NCBI GenBank assembly: GCA_029204225.1
Contig: CM055095.1
Coordinates: 41,865,723-41,929,722, forward strand
Reading direction: 5' to 3'
Source of the DNA: Diphasiastrum complanatum
Lineage: Eukaryota > Streptophyta > Lycopodiopsida > Lycopodiales > Lycopodiaceae
Length of the DNA: 64,000 nucleotides
Position 1 is the stretch's first letter. Each line of letters begins with the position of its first letter. The notes beneath the pieces were generated by a model. It searched no databases, was not told the origin of the DNA, and was given only the letters and a program-made list of their open reading frames with translations. Position numbers and translations under genes: made by a program. This document shows positions 1-11,538 of this stretch, one piece after another.

Positions 1-820
1 GCATATGCTGGCTTTGAAGAATCAGTAGCAGCAGCAGTAGCTCCATCTGTATCCATAGCCACGATTGGAACTGTATCTAGTTGGGGTGGTGCAGCATCAA
101 TTTCCATAGCGGTGGTAGCTGCTACTTCGACTACTGGTGCAACGTCTAATGTAACCGGGATAGGAACAATCAGGACGCTGGAAAGATCAATAGGTTTTGG
201 AGCCAATATCCTTCCTATCAGCATGGTTTTCTCTTGCTCAGTTAGAATTTCAAAATGAGCGCACAATCGAAAAATATGTGCTCCAACTCTAGAAAACTTT
301 TGGTGTTTAATCCACCGCAAAAAAGCCTTGTATGTAATCCCGAAGCAAACTGGATTTCCCGCTAGCGCATCCAATATATAGCCAAAATTTTGTACCGAAA
401 TTGTTGCATCTGCATCCGTCAATAATATTGCTTGATTGGCATATTTACAGAATAACTTGAATGTGGTATCCCTAATCATCGAGATTTTGTATCCCTTCGT
501 GGGTACAAAACAAGTGCTTAGAAAATGGGCCGCTTCATCCACTGAATCTTTGTTTGTCGAAACAATCTTCCCATCCAATGGTAATCCGAGGGCTGTGCAG
601 AACATGTCTTCAATAATGGTGAAAAATTTGCCTCGCACATGTACATTGAAATCCACCTTAGAGATTGAGTGAATGGAGTTCATAAATTCAGTACTGACTT
701 TAGATAGGATGATTGATGGGTCCACTTTCAAATCACCCAACCTGCATCGATCCAAAAAGGACTGGATGAATGCACGTACTTTCCAGATGATAGTAGAACT
801 AGAGCTCGATCCAAAAGCCA
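1..820 (-). CDS. Uncharacterised 3' ORF of a gypsy-type element, partial (runs off the left edge)
   Basis: Reading the minus strand from an ATG at 820, the frame stays open for about 273 codons to the window edge without a stop, far longer than expected by chance in A/T-rich DNA. Residues 1-30 include a serine run (MAFGSSSSST). Residues about 55-215 look like a folded domain with the segments HVRGKFF, ALGLPLDG, FVPTKGY and FLRWIKH. The C-terminal visible part is a low-complexity linker rich in Ala, Pro, Val, Asp and Thr. The pattern VRGK followed by LGLP is reminiscent of the 'putative plant transposon protein' domain found with Athila/Tat-type elements, but that is my impression and not a search result. 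It lies downstream of a decayed gypsy pol on the same strand, in the position where Athila-type elements carry an env-like ORF. Function unknown; it could also be an unrelated host gene. Confidence 0.6.
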
Positions 821-1215
821 TTGCGTCGAATGATTGACGACAACTCCGTAGATCGCAATAGGGCACAATAAATCACTTTGATCACAAAGAGAGTGAGCGC
901 AGGAAAGCATGAACTCGTAGGAAGAAAGTGTAAGGAAGAAAAATGGAAAATAACTTTGTTATGCAGTAGCGATGTGGAGGGAATGATGACGTGGCATGGT
1001 GACATGACATCTGTCATTTCCATTTACGGAGGACATGCATGGCTCAGTGTTTCAAACTATGAATTGACAGATCAATCTTAACGACGGAAGACCGTTTGTA
1101 AAAAGAAAAAGAAATAATTAAGAAGAAACAATATCCGTTTTGATATGTGGGCGTACACACGCGTGAATAATGATCACGTGGCCATCATCTTTAATGGAGG
1201 AATACAAAAAGTAGG
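821..1215. other. Spacer between the 3' ORF and the palindrome-rich repeat
   Basis: No convincing coding frame, RNA gene or repeat was seen here. On the minus strand it would be the region upstream of the 820 ATG. I see no clear TATA box in it. Confidence 0.4.
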
Positions 1216-1760
1216 TCGAGAGATTCTCAAGAGATTCTCGAAAATATGCTAGAAAGATTCTAGAAAGTTTCGAGGAACCTTCTCGCAAGATCCTAGAAAA
1301 TGATACAGAAACTCACGAAAATTTCTCAAAAATTTTAGTAAGATACTAGAAAATTTCTTGAAACATTCTCAAAAATTGAATAAAATTATAACAATCACTC
1401 AAAAGGAAAATGCTAGAAAATTTCGCGAAAAATTGGAAAAAAATGCTAGAAAAGTTTTTAGAAAAATTGGAGAAAAATGCTAGAAATTTTTTTGAAAGTT
1501 GTCCATGAAAATTAAAACACGTTTTGATTTACAAATTGAGGGTCGCGAAAAATTCTCGAAAATACTTTTAAAATATCTTGAAAGATTGAGAGTAGTCTAG
1601 AAAATTTCTCAAAAATACTTTGAAAAATGTTGGAAGGTGGTAGAAAATTTCACGAATATTTCTCGAAGAGATAAAAGAAAAGTCACGAAAAATACCAGAA
1701 AAGATAAAAAATTTCCGATCAATTCTAGAAAAATACTAGAAAAGAATAAGAATAATAAAA
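1216..1760. repeat. A/T-rich degenerate repeat with many TTCnnGAA palindromes
   Basis: The stretch is built from variants of a short unit of the type nGAAAATTCTCGAAAAn. I count eight TTCnnGAA palindromes, starting at 1235, 1258, 1355, 1422, 1553, 1649, 1660 and 1723, and one GAAnnTTC at 1275. TTCnnGAA and GAAnnTTC are the dyads of the heat shock element (alternating nGAAn units). The tract sits directly behind the pol stop of the gypsy element and ahead of the 3' ORF on the same strand, so an internal promoter is possible, but a simple low-complexity expansion would look similar. Confidence 0.6.
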
Positions 1761-1770
1761 AAAATTCTGG

Positions 1771-4700
1771 TCAAAAGTAGTATTTCTTGAGTCTGGACCC
1801 ATTAATATGTGTAGGTAATAGTTCATCTTCACGTGATTGAAGTTGTACAGAACCATTGTCAAACACCTCTATGACTTTATAAGGTCCAAGCCATCTCATA
1901 TGGAGTTTTTCGGGAAACTTTTGATGTCAACTGTCATATATCAATGCAAAGTCATCAGTTTTAAGATCACATTTTTTGATACGACTGTCATACTTCTTCT
2001 TCCTTTGTTCCTGGATTTCCTCCGTTAATTTTTGTGAATTCTCATGAGCTTCAGCTAGTTCTTTAATATTGGTCAACCTTTCGTTTATACATTTGGCATC
2101 TGTTCATTGAGCTTGAATACGAAAAGTTTTCACCTCAACTTCAATTGGCAAAATAGGATGCATACCATACGTAAGAAAATATGGCGTCTGCTTCGTCGTG
2201 ATCTTTTCTGTGTTACGATAAGTCCAGAGAACTGATGGTAACTTCTGATCCCAATCCGTTGCATGTGCAATAGTAATTTTGTTCAGGATCTTACATAAAA
2301 TTCCATTAGCTCTCTCTGTCAACCCGTTTGCTTTTGGATTGTACGGTGTCGTTTTTTAGTATTTGATCAAAATATATGTTGTCAGCAACCGTATGCTGTC
2401 ATTTAGAAAATGTGTTCCACAGTCACTTACTAGTTCAAGTGGACAACCATATCTTGTGATTATACTTTTGAATAAGAACGTCGCGACAGTTTTCGCATCG
2501 TTTCATTTCGTCGCCTCTGCTTCAACGTTCTTTGTAGCATAAGCCGTTGCAACTAGAATATAACAACATTTTGTATGTCGGGTAACAGATTTGATTGGAC
2601 CGACAAAGTCAATCTCCCACTTCTCAAATGGTGCAAGAGGCAGGATTGGTGTCAATGGCCAATTCATTGCTTTTGTAGGCTTACCAATCTCTGACATGGA
2701 TCACGTGAACGAATAAAATTTGATACATCTTTGAACATTGTTGGCCACCAGTGCTTGGCAGTCAATATCTTATTAACTATGTTCTTTAAAACAAAGTGTC
2801 CTCCAACATCTTCTGAGTGTAAGGCTTTAATGATTTTTTTAATGTCTTTAGTTTCGAGACATCTTCGTAGTTGACGATCAGCACCAAGCTTGTACAGAAC
2901 ATTGTTAATAATTGTATAAGGTGCTACCTTATATTGAAAAACTGTCTTTTTCTCCAAATCATAATCATCCGGATATATCTGATCTTTGAGATAAATAATG
3001 ATATCAGAATATAACAAATTTGTAGATGAAATCTCGAATAAATTTTCGTTTGGAAAATCATCATTGATTGGTTTTTTAACTTTTCCCGTGCTAAGTCATG
3101 ATAGATAATCAACATTCATATGATATTTTCCTTGACGAAGCTGTACTTGATAAGTGAATTCCTGCAGAAGTAGAACCCATCGAGCAATTTGTCCTGATAG
3201 ATTTGGTTTATTCACAAGATATTTTAGAGCATAGTGATCAACATGAAAAATAAATGCATATCCCAGCCAATAATGCCGAAATTTCTTAACAATGAAAATC
3301 ATTCCAAGTGCTTCCTTTCTATAGCTGAATAATTCTTCTCTGAGGCACTGAGCTGTCGACTCGCATAGTAGATGGGATGATCTTTCTTCTAATCGTCCTT
3401 CTGGCTCAGACAGACGCCAATAGAAAATGCAGAAACATCAACATAACTATGAAATAAATTAGCCCAGTTGGGTGGTCTCAGAATAGGAGCATTGATCAAC
3501 ATTTGCTTAAGTTCTTCAAATGCTTTCTGCTGTTCATTTGTCCACAAGTATTCCACTTGTTTCTTGAGTAGATGAACAATAGAAGCACGATTTTGAATAA
3601 ATCTCCGATAATAGCTGACATGTCCTAAGAAATCTCTTAGTTCACGTAAATTGATTGGTATATCTTTATAAACTCGACTTTATCTTTGTCGACTTCTATT
3701 CTTCTATTATATATTCTGTGTCTGAGTAATATTCCTTCTTTCATACCAAAAAAACATTTCTCTAAATGAAGGGATAAGCAAGTATCTCGACACCGTTGCA
3801 ATGTTAGTTTCAGCTTCTATAGGTGTGTCTTTATATCACTATATACACAGAAATCATCAATAAATATTTCGAGAAAAGTTCTTAGGAAGGCAGCGAAAAT
3901 TAACATCATGATTCGCTGAAAAGTCGTTGGTGCGTTACAAAGACCAAAGCGCATTTTGTTGTAGGCATAAGTGCCCCAATCCGTAGTGAATGTGGTCTCT
4001 GAACGATCCTCCTTTCGCACTCCAACCTGATTATAACCAGAGAAACCGTCATAGAAACTGTAATGCTCTTGACCAGCAACCTGATCTAAGATAGAATCAG
4101 TGAAGGGCAAAGGATGATGATCCTTCCTTGTGGCAACATTGAGCTTGCGGAAATCCTGGCATATTCGAATTTTGCTAGTCTTCTTCTTTGGAATGACAAC
4201 AATGGATGAAACCCATTCACTGCTTAAGACGGGATGGATAATACCTGCCTTATGGTGCTTGTTGAGTTCGTCCTTAACCATGAGGGAGTACTTTGGATTG
4301 AGATGATATTGTCTCTATCGAACATGTATAGTGCATCTTCCTTAAGGTCAATATGGTGCTCTCTGAATTCTGTAGGTATACCTTTCAAAACGTCGAGCGA
4401 CCAGACAAAAACATCTTGATACTCCTTCAATAATTCTGTGAATTCCGCCAATTCCGATTCTCCAAGTGACTTTGAAACATGCACAAATCTGCCAGGTGCA
4501 AGTTCAATTAGTTTAGTAGAATCTGGTAATATGATACCTTCTGTCATACTAGCCTTGGTGTGGCCATGAATTTCACGCATGGTTGACTCCGTAGATGTGT
4601 TCTTGTCATCAGCCTGGTTCTTGTTACCAGATTCATGTTCAGATTCGTCACTCGAATCATCAGACTTTTTCGAGTTCTTGTTTGCAACTTCAATTTCTTC

Positions 4701-5113
4701 AATCGAAACATCTGCTTTAGTGTTGTAGGCATTGAAGAATTCTTCTTCGTCAGCATTCTCATAACATTCGAAATATTGCACTTCGATGTCAGATGCATTA
4801 GAAAAAATATTTAAGGCATAAGAAGATTCTTCTGAGGTAAAACTGGTGTCAGACAAAGGAGTTTTACCTTCATATTTGTCACGGCTCCAGGTGATTATTT
4901 GTTCTGCTGGCTTACCTCGACTATTGGTCTCACCAGTCTGAAATCTAAACTCTCTGGATTTCCAATGAACACTTGCGTTTGATTGATAAAGCCAGGGCCG
5001 TCCAATTAGCACAGAATAAGATGACAAACCAAGTGGTTTGATAACTATGAAATTCATTGTAAAAGGTTTGGCTTGAATGTAAACAGTGACATCCTTCAGT
5101 TCTCCAACTGATA
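1771..5113 (-). pseudogene. Gypsy pol remnant (PR-RT-RNaseH-IN)
   Basis: The order on the minus strand is protease end with SVLIGRPWLY (about 5020-4980), an acidic linker, RT with VVIPKKKTSKIRICQDFRKL and the catalytic box FIDDF (4281-3817, in a different frame from the 5057-4224 part), RNase H end (3302-3096), integrase zinc finger (3017-2664) with H..GGHF but RDPCQ where CxxCQ is expected, integrase core start EIDFVGPI (2697-2503), core end (2322-2104), and an integrase C-terminus with MRWLGPYKV ending at the TGA 1771-1773. At least one in-frame TGA (1927-1929) and several frame changes break it, so no functional polyprotein can be made. The RT active-site aspartates are still readable. Confidence 0.85.
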
Positions 5114-5529
5114 GTGGGGGGCCCTAATGCTGCCAAGACGATCTCCAGTGGCCGTGGACAGCCGTGGAGAGGCAAGGGAATTGGATCATATCCAAGGAGG
5201 GCGTCCAAAACCCTAGCTATGGTGATGGTGAAGAAAGAAAGCAAAGAGAGAGAGGAGGAGCTCGTGGCTCAGCTCGCGCACGTTAAACAAGATGATCTCA
5301 TAGCGCTTCTAAGTGTCCAGCGCATGAAAGGGATGAAGTCAGCATGCATGAATGTACATAATCGTCGGATTATGGTCCACGTTGATCAACAATGGAGATC
5401 GCGAGCTGGAGGACGAAGCAAGGCCGTTGGATGTAAGCCAAGCCATGGGATGGGCTTGAAGTGGGCCTTTGAAGATTTGAAGGCCATTTTTGAAGGTTTT
5501 TCATTAAAAATCTTCATGTGAAGTTCCAG
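5114..5529. other. Unassigned stretch next to the gypsy truncation point
   Basis: Sequence character changes sharply at about 5113, where the gypsy protease stops, to more G-rich DNA. A 135-codon plus frame (5114-5521) is present but has no domain I recognise. It may be the left part of the plus-strand element whose 3' LTR begins at 8489. Confidence 0.3.
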
Positions 5530-5891
5530 TGAAGGGACTCAAAGTCCAAAATGGACTTCACTTCATTAAAAATCTTCAAAATGAAGAATCAGTTCAAATT
5601 TGTAGGTCACCCTTTGGAAAGGGATAACTTTGGCTAGAGGGCATCTTTTTTGGCCATCCTTGGGCCAAAATGACCCCTGAAACTGGCTGCTCAGAGCCAG
5701 CAGACATAGCAATGTCACAGAGTAGGGACAAATATGTTTTGGAGAGTTTTTGTTACCATTCCATCGAGCGGAGTGCAGGTGACCTAGTGATGGGCTACAT
5801 TCGCTATTTGGATACAATAGGGCCGAATTTGGGGCGATTTTTTTGGCTGGTGAAACTTGCTACAAGGCAGTACAATGAGGCATTATTGCTT
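5530..5891 (+). repeat. Dispersed direct repeat, copy 1
   Basis: About 360 bp that recur in the same orientation at 15639-15987. Shared landmarks are a CTTCATTAAAAATCTTC-like start, the phrase ACTTTGGCTAGAGG, then CTCAGAGCCA, then CCTAGTGATGGGCTAC and GTACAATGAGGCATTA. Identity looks moderate to high (scattered substitutions and small gaps). It is probably part of an LTR retroelement leader or interior rather than a gene. Confidence 0.75.
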
Positions 5892-8488
5892 CGGAATCAT
5901 TATTACTTACTCTTGAGAGGGTGACAAGGTGTTTGGAAGTGGTAAATACAGTATGGAGACGAATGATAGCGGAATTGTGTGGAGATAGCTAGTATTGGCG
6001 ACGGAAGTGCAGTTCGAAGGCGTGACTACTCATCATTGGCAACAATTTTGAGAGGGCAAACAATCACAGGTGAGAGGTAGGCATGGTATGCCGATTACAA
6101 GTGAAAAATTCTTGTGATCAGGTTCAACTCTTGGGGTTCGAACCGACCAACGTCAAGTGGCGTTTTGGGAGAACGCTCTCACAGGCATGATCGGCAATGG
6201 TATTGTCGAGTCAGGTGATAGCTGCATTAACACATGCATCTATAGCTTGGAAATTTCTCTTTAGAAGGGAAATATGGGCTAGCTTGGAGGTACACACATA
6301 TTGGCGGTCACAGGTGACGAAAGTGCGAGGTGGTGCCAGTTGGAAGCCATTGGGCAAGATAGCAGACTTGCATTGGACGAGCTGTGTGTGGGACACGTAG
6401 AGGATGAAGAACGGGTCAATAATCACACTTTGGAGACTCTTGGAGAGTGGTGAGTGTGATGATTTTGCGGTTTTACAGTCGGTAAGTCAATTTTGATCAA
6501 GCCATTTTAGCTGTGGAGCAATGTATCAGGTTTGTCATCGAGGAGATACACTTCAACTGCCTATTCTGGGTAAGTCAAGTCAATTTGTCATATCATGATT
6601 GCATCAGGGATGCAGATTCCAGTGATGACAGGGTGCAGATCGTTTGGTTTGGGCCATGGAAGATCTCACAGGTTCACATGGAGGGATATTGGCATGCACA
6701 GTCATGTGAGGGACTTGATGGTGGCTTTGGAGTTCACATCTCAGTGTATTCTCAGGGAGTGGTTTGGAACCATTCAGAGGAGCAGCTTGGAGCTAGCTTG
6801 GGGGAATACAGATGGGCACTATAGGGTAGATGCTCAGATCTTTGTGATCAGGGATGGCATTGGAATATCTGATAGGGATAGCACTACAGGATGACATGGG
6901 ATAATCATCAAGGGGCAGCTATTTCATATTGGACTTGAGTCATTGGCATGGACAAGACTTACAGGTGCGATTCATAATGGAATCAGGAAGTTGCAAACAC
7001 AAATGGGCAAAGCGTGAAGCTTTGGAAGCCAGCTCTAGGTTGGAGAGTTGATGGAGATCACACGGGGTGTGATTGTAGGGCAAATACCATGATGGGTGTT
7101 TTGCTAGGGATCTACTGGACGGGACACTGATGGCGAGGACTTCATGGTGTGCTCATTTGGGAGTACAGGATGACATTACAGCAAGGGGCCAGTTTTGGAC
7201 ATTGGCATTGATGGGGAGACATCTATCATCACGGGCGTGGATAAGCTACCTATAACTTTCATGCATTTGGTTATATTTGCAGGAGTCTAGGCTTGGCACA
7301 TGTGTTGGAATTTCCATAGTGCAGATTCTCAGGTGGTGAGATCAGGGATAAGCCTAGAGGGAGTCACTTGCATTGGCATGGTGTCAGGCGACACATAGCC
7401 AGGGAGAACGAGCAGATGCTAGGAGCCAGGTGGAGCAGGTGATGCTTTGGAGTTCGACTTGTCTAGCGATTGAGTATGGTCACCAGGATCAGAGACATCA
7501 GGTGAGCATAGTATGTGGATGACGAGTCCATTTGGGTGGCACTCAAGGAGATGCTACAGTTGCTCAGGTATGATATGTCATTTGATGTATGGACGATGTT
7601 CTTCAGCTAGTGCATCATGTGTGATGACCTAGGGACGGATCATGCCTACTGTTGGAGTGTACCTGGGGTGGTACATATCCTGAGGGCACGAAGTGCATTA
7701 GGGGGTGATGTGGATCCAGCATGCCCATGGTTGTGAGCCAGCAGGGATGGAGATGGTTGCTCAAGGAGTGACAACTAATACTTTGGCGAGTGATCAGGTG
7801 AGCTGCATGGTTATATGCACAGTGATCTCCAGGTTGGCATCACATGTTGTTTCTATCCATCATTATTTGGTAAGCAGGATGTAGTTTTTGGTTAGATCCA
7901 GTTGGAGTCTAGTTGCACTACATGTGGACAGATTCTTGGGGAGCTATCAACGGGTAACCAAGGTCAAGAATAGGATATTTTGGCCCAAGCTCATAGGCGT
8001 CGATACCGAGCACTTAGCCGAAGACATGGTCACCAACTGCTGTGTATTCTACTACAAGCACCATGGCAATCCTGATCGCGTCGTCAGATATTTTGCGGAC
8101 AAGTATGGCCTGGTAGAATTTCTGATAGAACTCAAGGGGTTTTTGGGATCGAGGGCTACCCCCAATAGCCCTTGATATCAATAAACTATTGCGAACACAA
8201 GAAGACCACATCAATGTAGCAATGCTTTATTATCGTGTTGCACTCACTTTAGCCCTGCACGTTGATATGGTGGAGCTATGGAAAATCTACAACTTTCTAT
8301 AAGGTATGCTCCATTACTACAAACCAATGTCCTTCCTAAACAAATTATGGTGGCAAATGATGGAGGGCATCGGCACCACAATCTACCACTCTCGACAGCA
8401 ACAGTCTCGCCTCCAAAAAGCGCAAAAGATCCAGAAAGAAAAGGCTTCGATTAGTGTGGGACCACCAATCCAATAAGGAGGGGGATAA
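5892..8488 (+). mobile_element. Largely non-coding interior of a plus-strand retroelement
   Basis: About 2.6 kb without recognisable gag or pol domains. The longest frames (6513-6824, 6595-6894, 7888-8175) match no family I know. It ends in a purine tract (AAGGAGGGGGA, about 8475-8485) immediately before an LTR start at 8489, so it reads as the 3' interior of a large non-autonomous (LARD-like) or very decayed LTR element. The assignment rests on position next to the PPT and LTR and not on coding content. Confidence 0.45.
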
Positions 8489-9283
8489 TGTTAGCATCTG
8501 TGCTAACACAGAGAAGAATAAAACTCTGTGGCATGTGTTTTGTAAGTCCAGATACGAGTGTCTGTTAATAAACTTCTGCCATGGCATGTGTTTGTAAGTC
8601 CATGAGTGAAGCTTAAAAAAATAATAAAATAGTTTAAACTTAGATTTAGAACTTAGACTTAGGAAACTTAAGAATAGAAATATTTTGTCTTAAGTTTTTC
8701 TAAGTTAAGGAACTTTGAAGCTCTAAATCCTAAGTTAGAAGTTCTAGAAAGGCTAGAAATAGATTAGTTCCATAAGTTAGTGGATACTTATGGAAGACCC
8801 TCCTTGCCATAAAAGGCGAGGTATTTGCCTTGTAAATAACACTTTGATCTTATGCTAAATTAATCTCTATTTGAGAAATCATTCTATTTCTTTGTGTTTC
8901 CATTGGAAGGTGCATAGTTTGAGGGAAGGTGCTCGAGCCTCCTCTTGCCTCCTTTCATTGGTTTTTATTGTGACATGTTTTTAATCGCCTTATGATTAGT
9001 TTAGCCGCATTCTATCATTCTCAATCCCTTTGGGTGTTAATCTAGGATTTAGTTTAATCATCTTGCTAGTTGGGTAAGCCTTAGTAAGGTTTTGTATTTT
9101 GTCATCTTAGGTAGTTTCATTTCCGTTCCGAGCACTAATTGGGTAAGCCTTAGTGCTTCATCATTGTTCTTTATTTCTGCATTTCCGTTTGAAGCTTGGT
9201 AGAAACTTAAACGATCCTCTTTATACTACACCGCATCGTGAGTAGATCTAGCCAACACGCGCAAACAAGATTTACTTCCAACA
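8489..9283 (+). mobile_element. 3' LTR of the plus-strand element
   Basis: Starts with TGTTAG right after a polypurine tract and ends, by my best reading, with CCAACA at about 9283 (an alternative CCAACA lies near 9257). The first 20 bases form an inverted repeat, TGTTAGCA/TGCTAACA. A TATA-like CATAAAAGG lies near 8818, which fits a promoter inside an LTR. No 5' LTR partner is visible in the window. The right end is uncertain by tens of bases. Confidence 0.55.
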
Positions 9284-9399
9284 ACTGTTGCGATAAACAG
9301 TTCAAAAATGCAGATTATTTTGAGAGAGTGATTTACTTAGAAGAAAAGAAAGGCAGTTAGGATGAGTAGGAGAAAGATTAAACTCCAACAGTTTGATCC

Positions 9400-9556
9400 A
9401 TGGTTTTGATTGCTCTTGATTGTGGGATCCAATATTGCTTTTCTAGATCAAGATCTTGTGACTAGTTTTGCAGTAGATAGATGTATCAATCAATCAATCA
9501 CTCTTGGAGCCTTATGTAGGTTCATTTATGGTCCTTTGTACTGTACTTTCAACAAA
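9400..9556 (+). mobile_element. Worn copia LTR end related to copia F
   Basis: The end, CATTTATGGTCCTTTGTACT followed by GTACTTTCAACA, resembles the last 40 bases of the copia F LTRs (53052-53085 and 58133-58166), and scattered matches continue upstream (CTAGATCAAGATCTTG, GACTAGTTTT). It is an old, truncated copy with no coding region left. Confidence 0.5.
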
Positions 9557-11538
9557 TCTTGCCCTACTGATCCACTTATAAATTCCAACATTTAGTTGGC
9601 AGAAACCTCTCCTCTCCTATATTCAATCATCGTGGCTTGAGGGTGAAGCTGATTGAGAGTTGATCTTTACTTTCTATTTGGTTGGGTGGTTTGGCTCCAT
9701 AGCACTCCTTTTGGCGTTAGGGATCTATGCTTGGCATTCTTTACGCAACCAAATTTATTTGGTCATGTGGGAGCTATTGACTTAATGACCAAATTTTAAA
9801 TGCACATATATGAGGTGTTGGTTCAATATCTTTTAGTCTCTTATAATTGTTTAGATAGATGAATTAGTCTATCGTTCCAACGGTCAGGTATGGGGCCAAG
9901 ACTCCTTCAAATAAGCTTAAAAGTGAAAGCTAATTCTACACATATTTGATAGAAAGACATAATTGTTGCTTGAGATGGTAAAGTTTTGTTCCTCCACATA
10001 TTTAGGACAATGGTATGGATGTAAATTATTGACAACATTTGATTTGATGTTAAGGTTGTGACTGTCAATATTACATTTGGGCTAGAATTTTACTTTTGAA
10101 ATTTTGTATCCTACTTGTCACCATTCTACAACTTGGACATTGATCTACTCTAGTGATTCATTATCATCTCATGTTGCTCACATAAGGCAGTATATAGGTT
10201 TCTATATCTACTGTTTTTTTGGAATTTGTGTATGTTGTCACTCCCTCCATGCATGTGTGCAAAACAAACATTTAATATAGACTTTACATAGCTACAAGTT
10301 TTATGCCTATGTGATTGCTCTGATTTTCTCTTGAGTTTTTCTTTCAATAATGGGCACCTATTATGTGTTGGGAAACCTTGCTTAAGATTATGGGAACCCT
10401 GCTTCTGTGCAACATGTCCAACCAGCTATTATAGACAAGAATTTGGTAGTAAAAGTATTTCAAATGGTGATGTTTCTTCTTTCTTAATAGTAGGAAATCA
10501 AGAGATGGCACTTGAGGTTCAAGTAGCTTTTTCTAATCTAGAGCATTTTGCCCAATGCCAACTTGGTCAAAAACTTTTGGAACCTATACGAGAAACAATA
10601 TTCAAACTTTGATGAATATTTGAATCATGCACTTGCTTTATTCCAAATCAAACACTTTATGAAATCTCCAATGAGATCCTTATCAGTCTAATTTATGTAC
10701 TAGTGACCAAAAAAACAAGTTCCAATATCGTTGTGAGGAAATGTCCCAAACAAGGTGCATTGACTTAAAAAATTACACCTAATAGAAAAGATGTCATTGT
10801 TTATTAAGGGTTTAGGGTAATTTTAGGAGTAAACCTTGGGCAAAGGAAGGGAGGGAAGACTTGGACCCTAGTTAACCCCTCAAAAGAGGCTCTCAAGTAC
10901 TACAAACTCCATTGTCTAGAATTCATAAGCACTTTTATAATCTGGTTTGGAAGGGATAGAATCATGTTCTTGAGTTTGAACAAAGAACCTAGACTTCGAC
11001 ATGAAAATTTAAGTCGTCTGTACAGAGTAGAAATGCAGTCAACAATTTGGGAACTTGCATTTAACTGATCATGTTCAGGTTTTGCCAAATGCTAATTATT
11101 GTCAGTTCTGCAATAGGCTTGATCTTTTTACAGAAGTATAATACTTATGTGTGCAATTAAAGGCCTTAACCCCTTCAAGGCATACTCCATTTCCGCTTTT
11201 TGAAGTTTGCAACATGCTCCTCATTTCCCTTGAGAATCTTGTACTAGAAAATTCTGACTAAACTTTCTCAAATTGCTGAACTTCTGACATTAATGGATGC
11301 ATCTTAATAAATCAAAGCTTGAGGCAGGCTTTGGTATGAAGATCACACCACAGAAAGACTAATAGATTATGCTAGCTGCATTGAGTACTCTCTGAATTTC
11401 GCTAATTGTTCATCGTAGCATCTGCACCTGGAAGCCCATTTAATGGGATCTATTTTCTTATCCCTCTATTGCACAGATGAGATTGCCACTGCAAGCTATT
11501 TCTTTGTCAGAGCAATATAACATTCTATTTACGCTTTT
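9557..11538. other. Intergenic region downstream of CSP41b
   Basis: No gene or clear repeat is supported here. A 93-codon plus frame at 10331-10612 has no recognisable domain and no supporting context. The last few hundred bases before 11538 would hold the 3' UTR and polyadenylation region of the minus-strand CSP41b gene, but I cannot place the site. Confidence 0.5.

Larger units (their letters stand above)
1..5113 (-). mobile_element. Ty3/gypsy element 1, 3' part, decayed
   Basis: Reading minus from 5113 there is the C-terminal part of a retropepsin, a reverse transcriptase, RNase H, the integrase zinc finger, core and C-terminal domain, then the palindrome-rich tract and the 3' ORF. No LTR is seen inside the window. 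The element is cut at its 5' side at about 5113, in the middle of the protease, where unrelated sequence begins. It resembles the gypsy copies at 20.1-23.3 kb and 25.6-30.4 kb in domain order and wording (RPWLYQ versus QPWLRI/RPWLQV in the protease). Confidence 0.8.

Noticed and set aside
436-672. Plus-strand frame opposite the left-edge ORF
   Set aside because: It is the complement of the much longer minus-strand open frame and has no recognisable domain.
1216-1760. CRISPR-like array
   Set aside because: Short, irregular, degenerate units without constant repeats and unique spacers, in plant nuclear DNA.
7888-8175. 95-codon plus frame as a possible integrase or gag
   Set aside because: No zinc finger, DDE or gag motif is visible; it stays unassigned inside the non-coding element interior.
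10331-10612. 93-codon plus frame as a host gene
   Set aside because: Cys-rich at the start but no domain, no splice context and no homologue I recognise.
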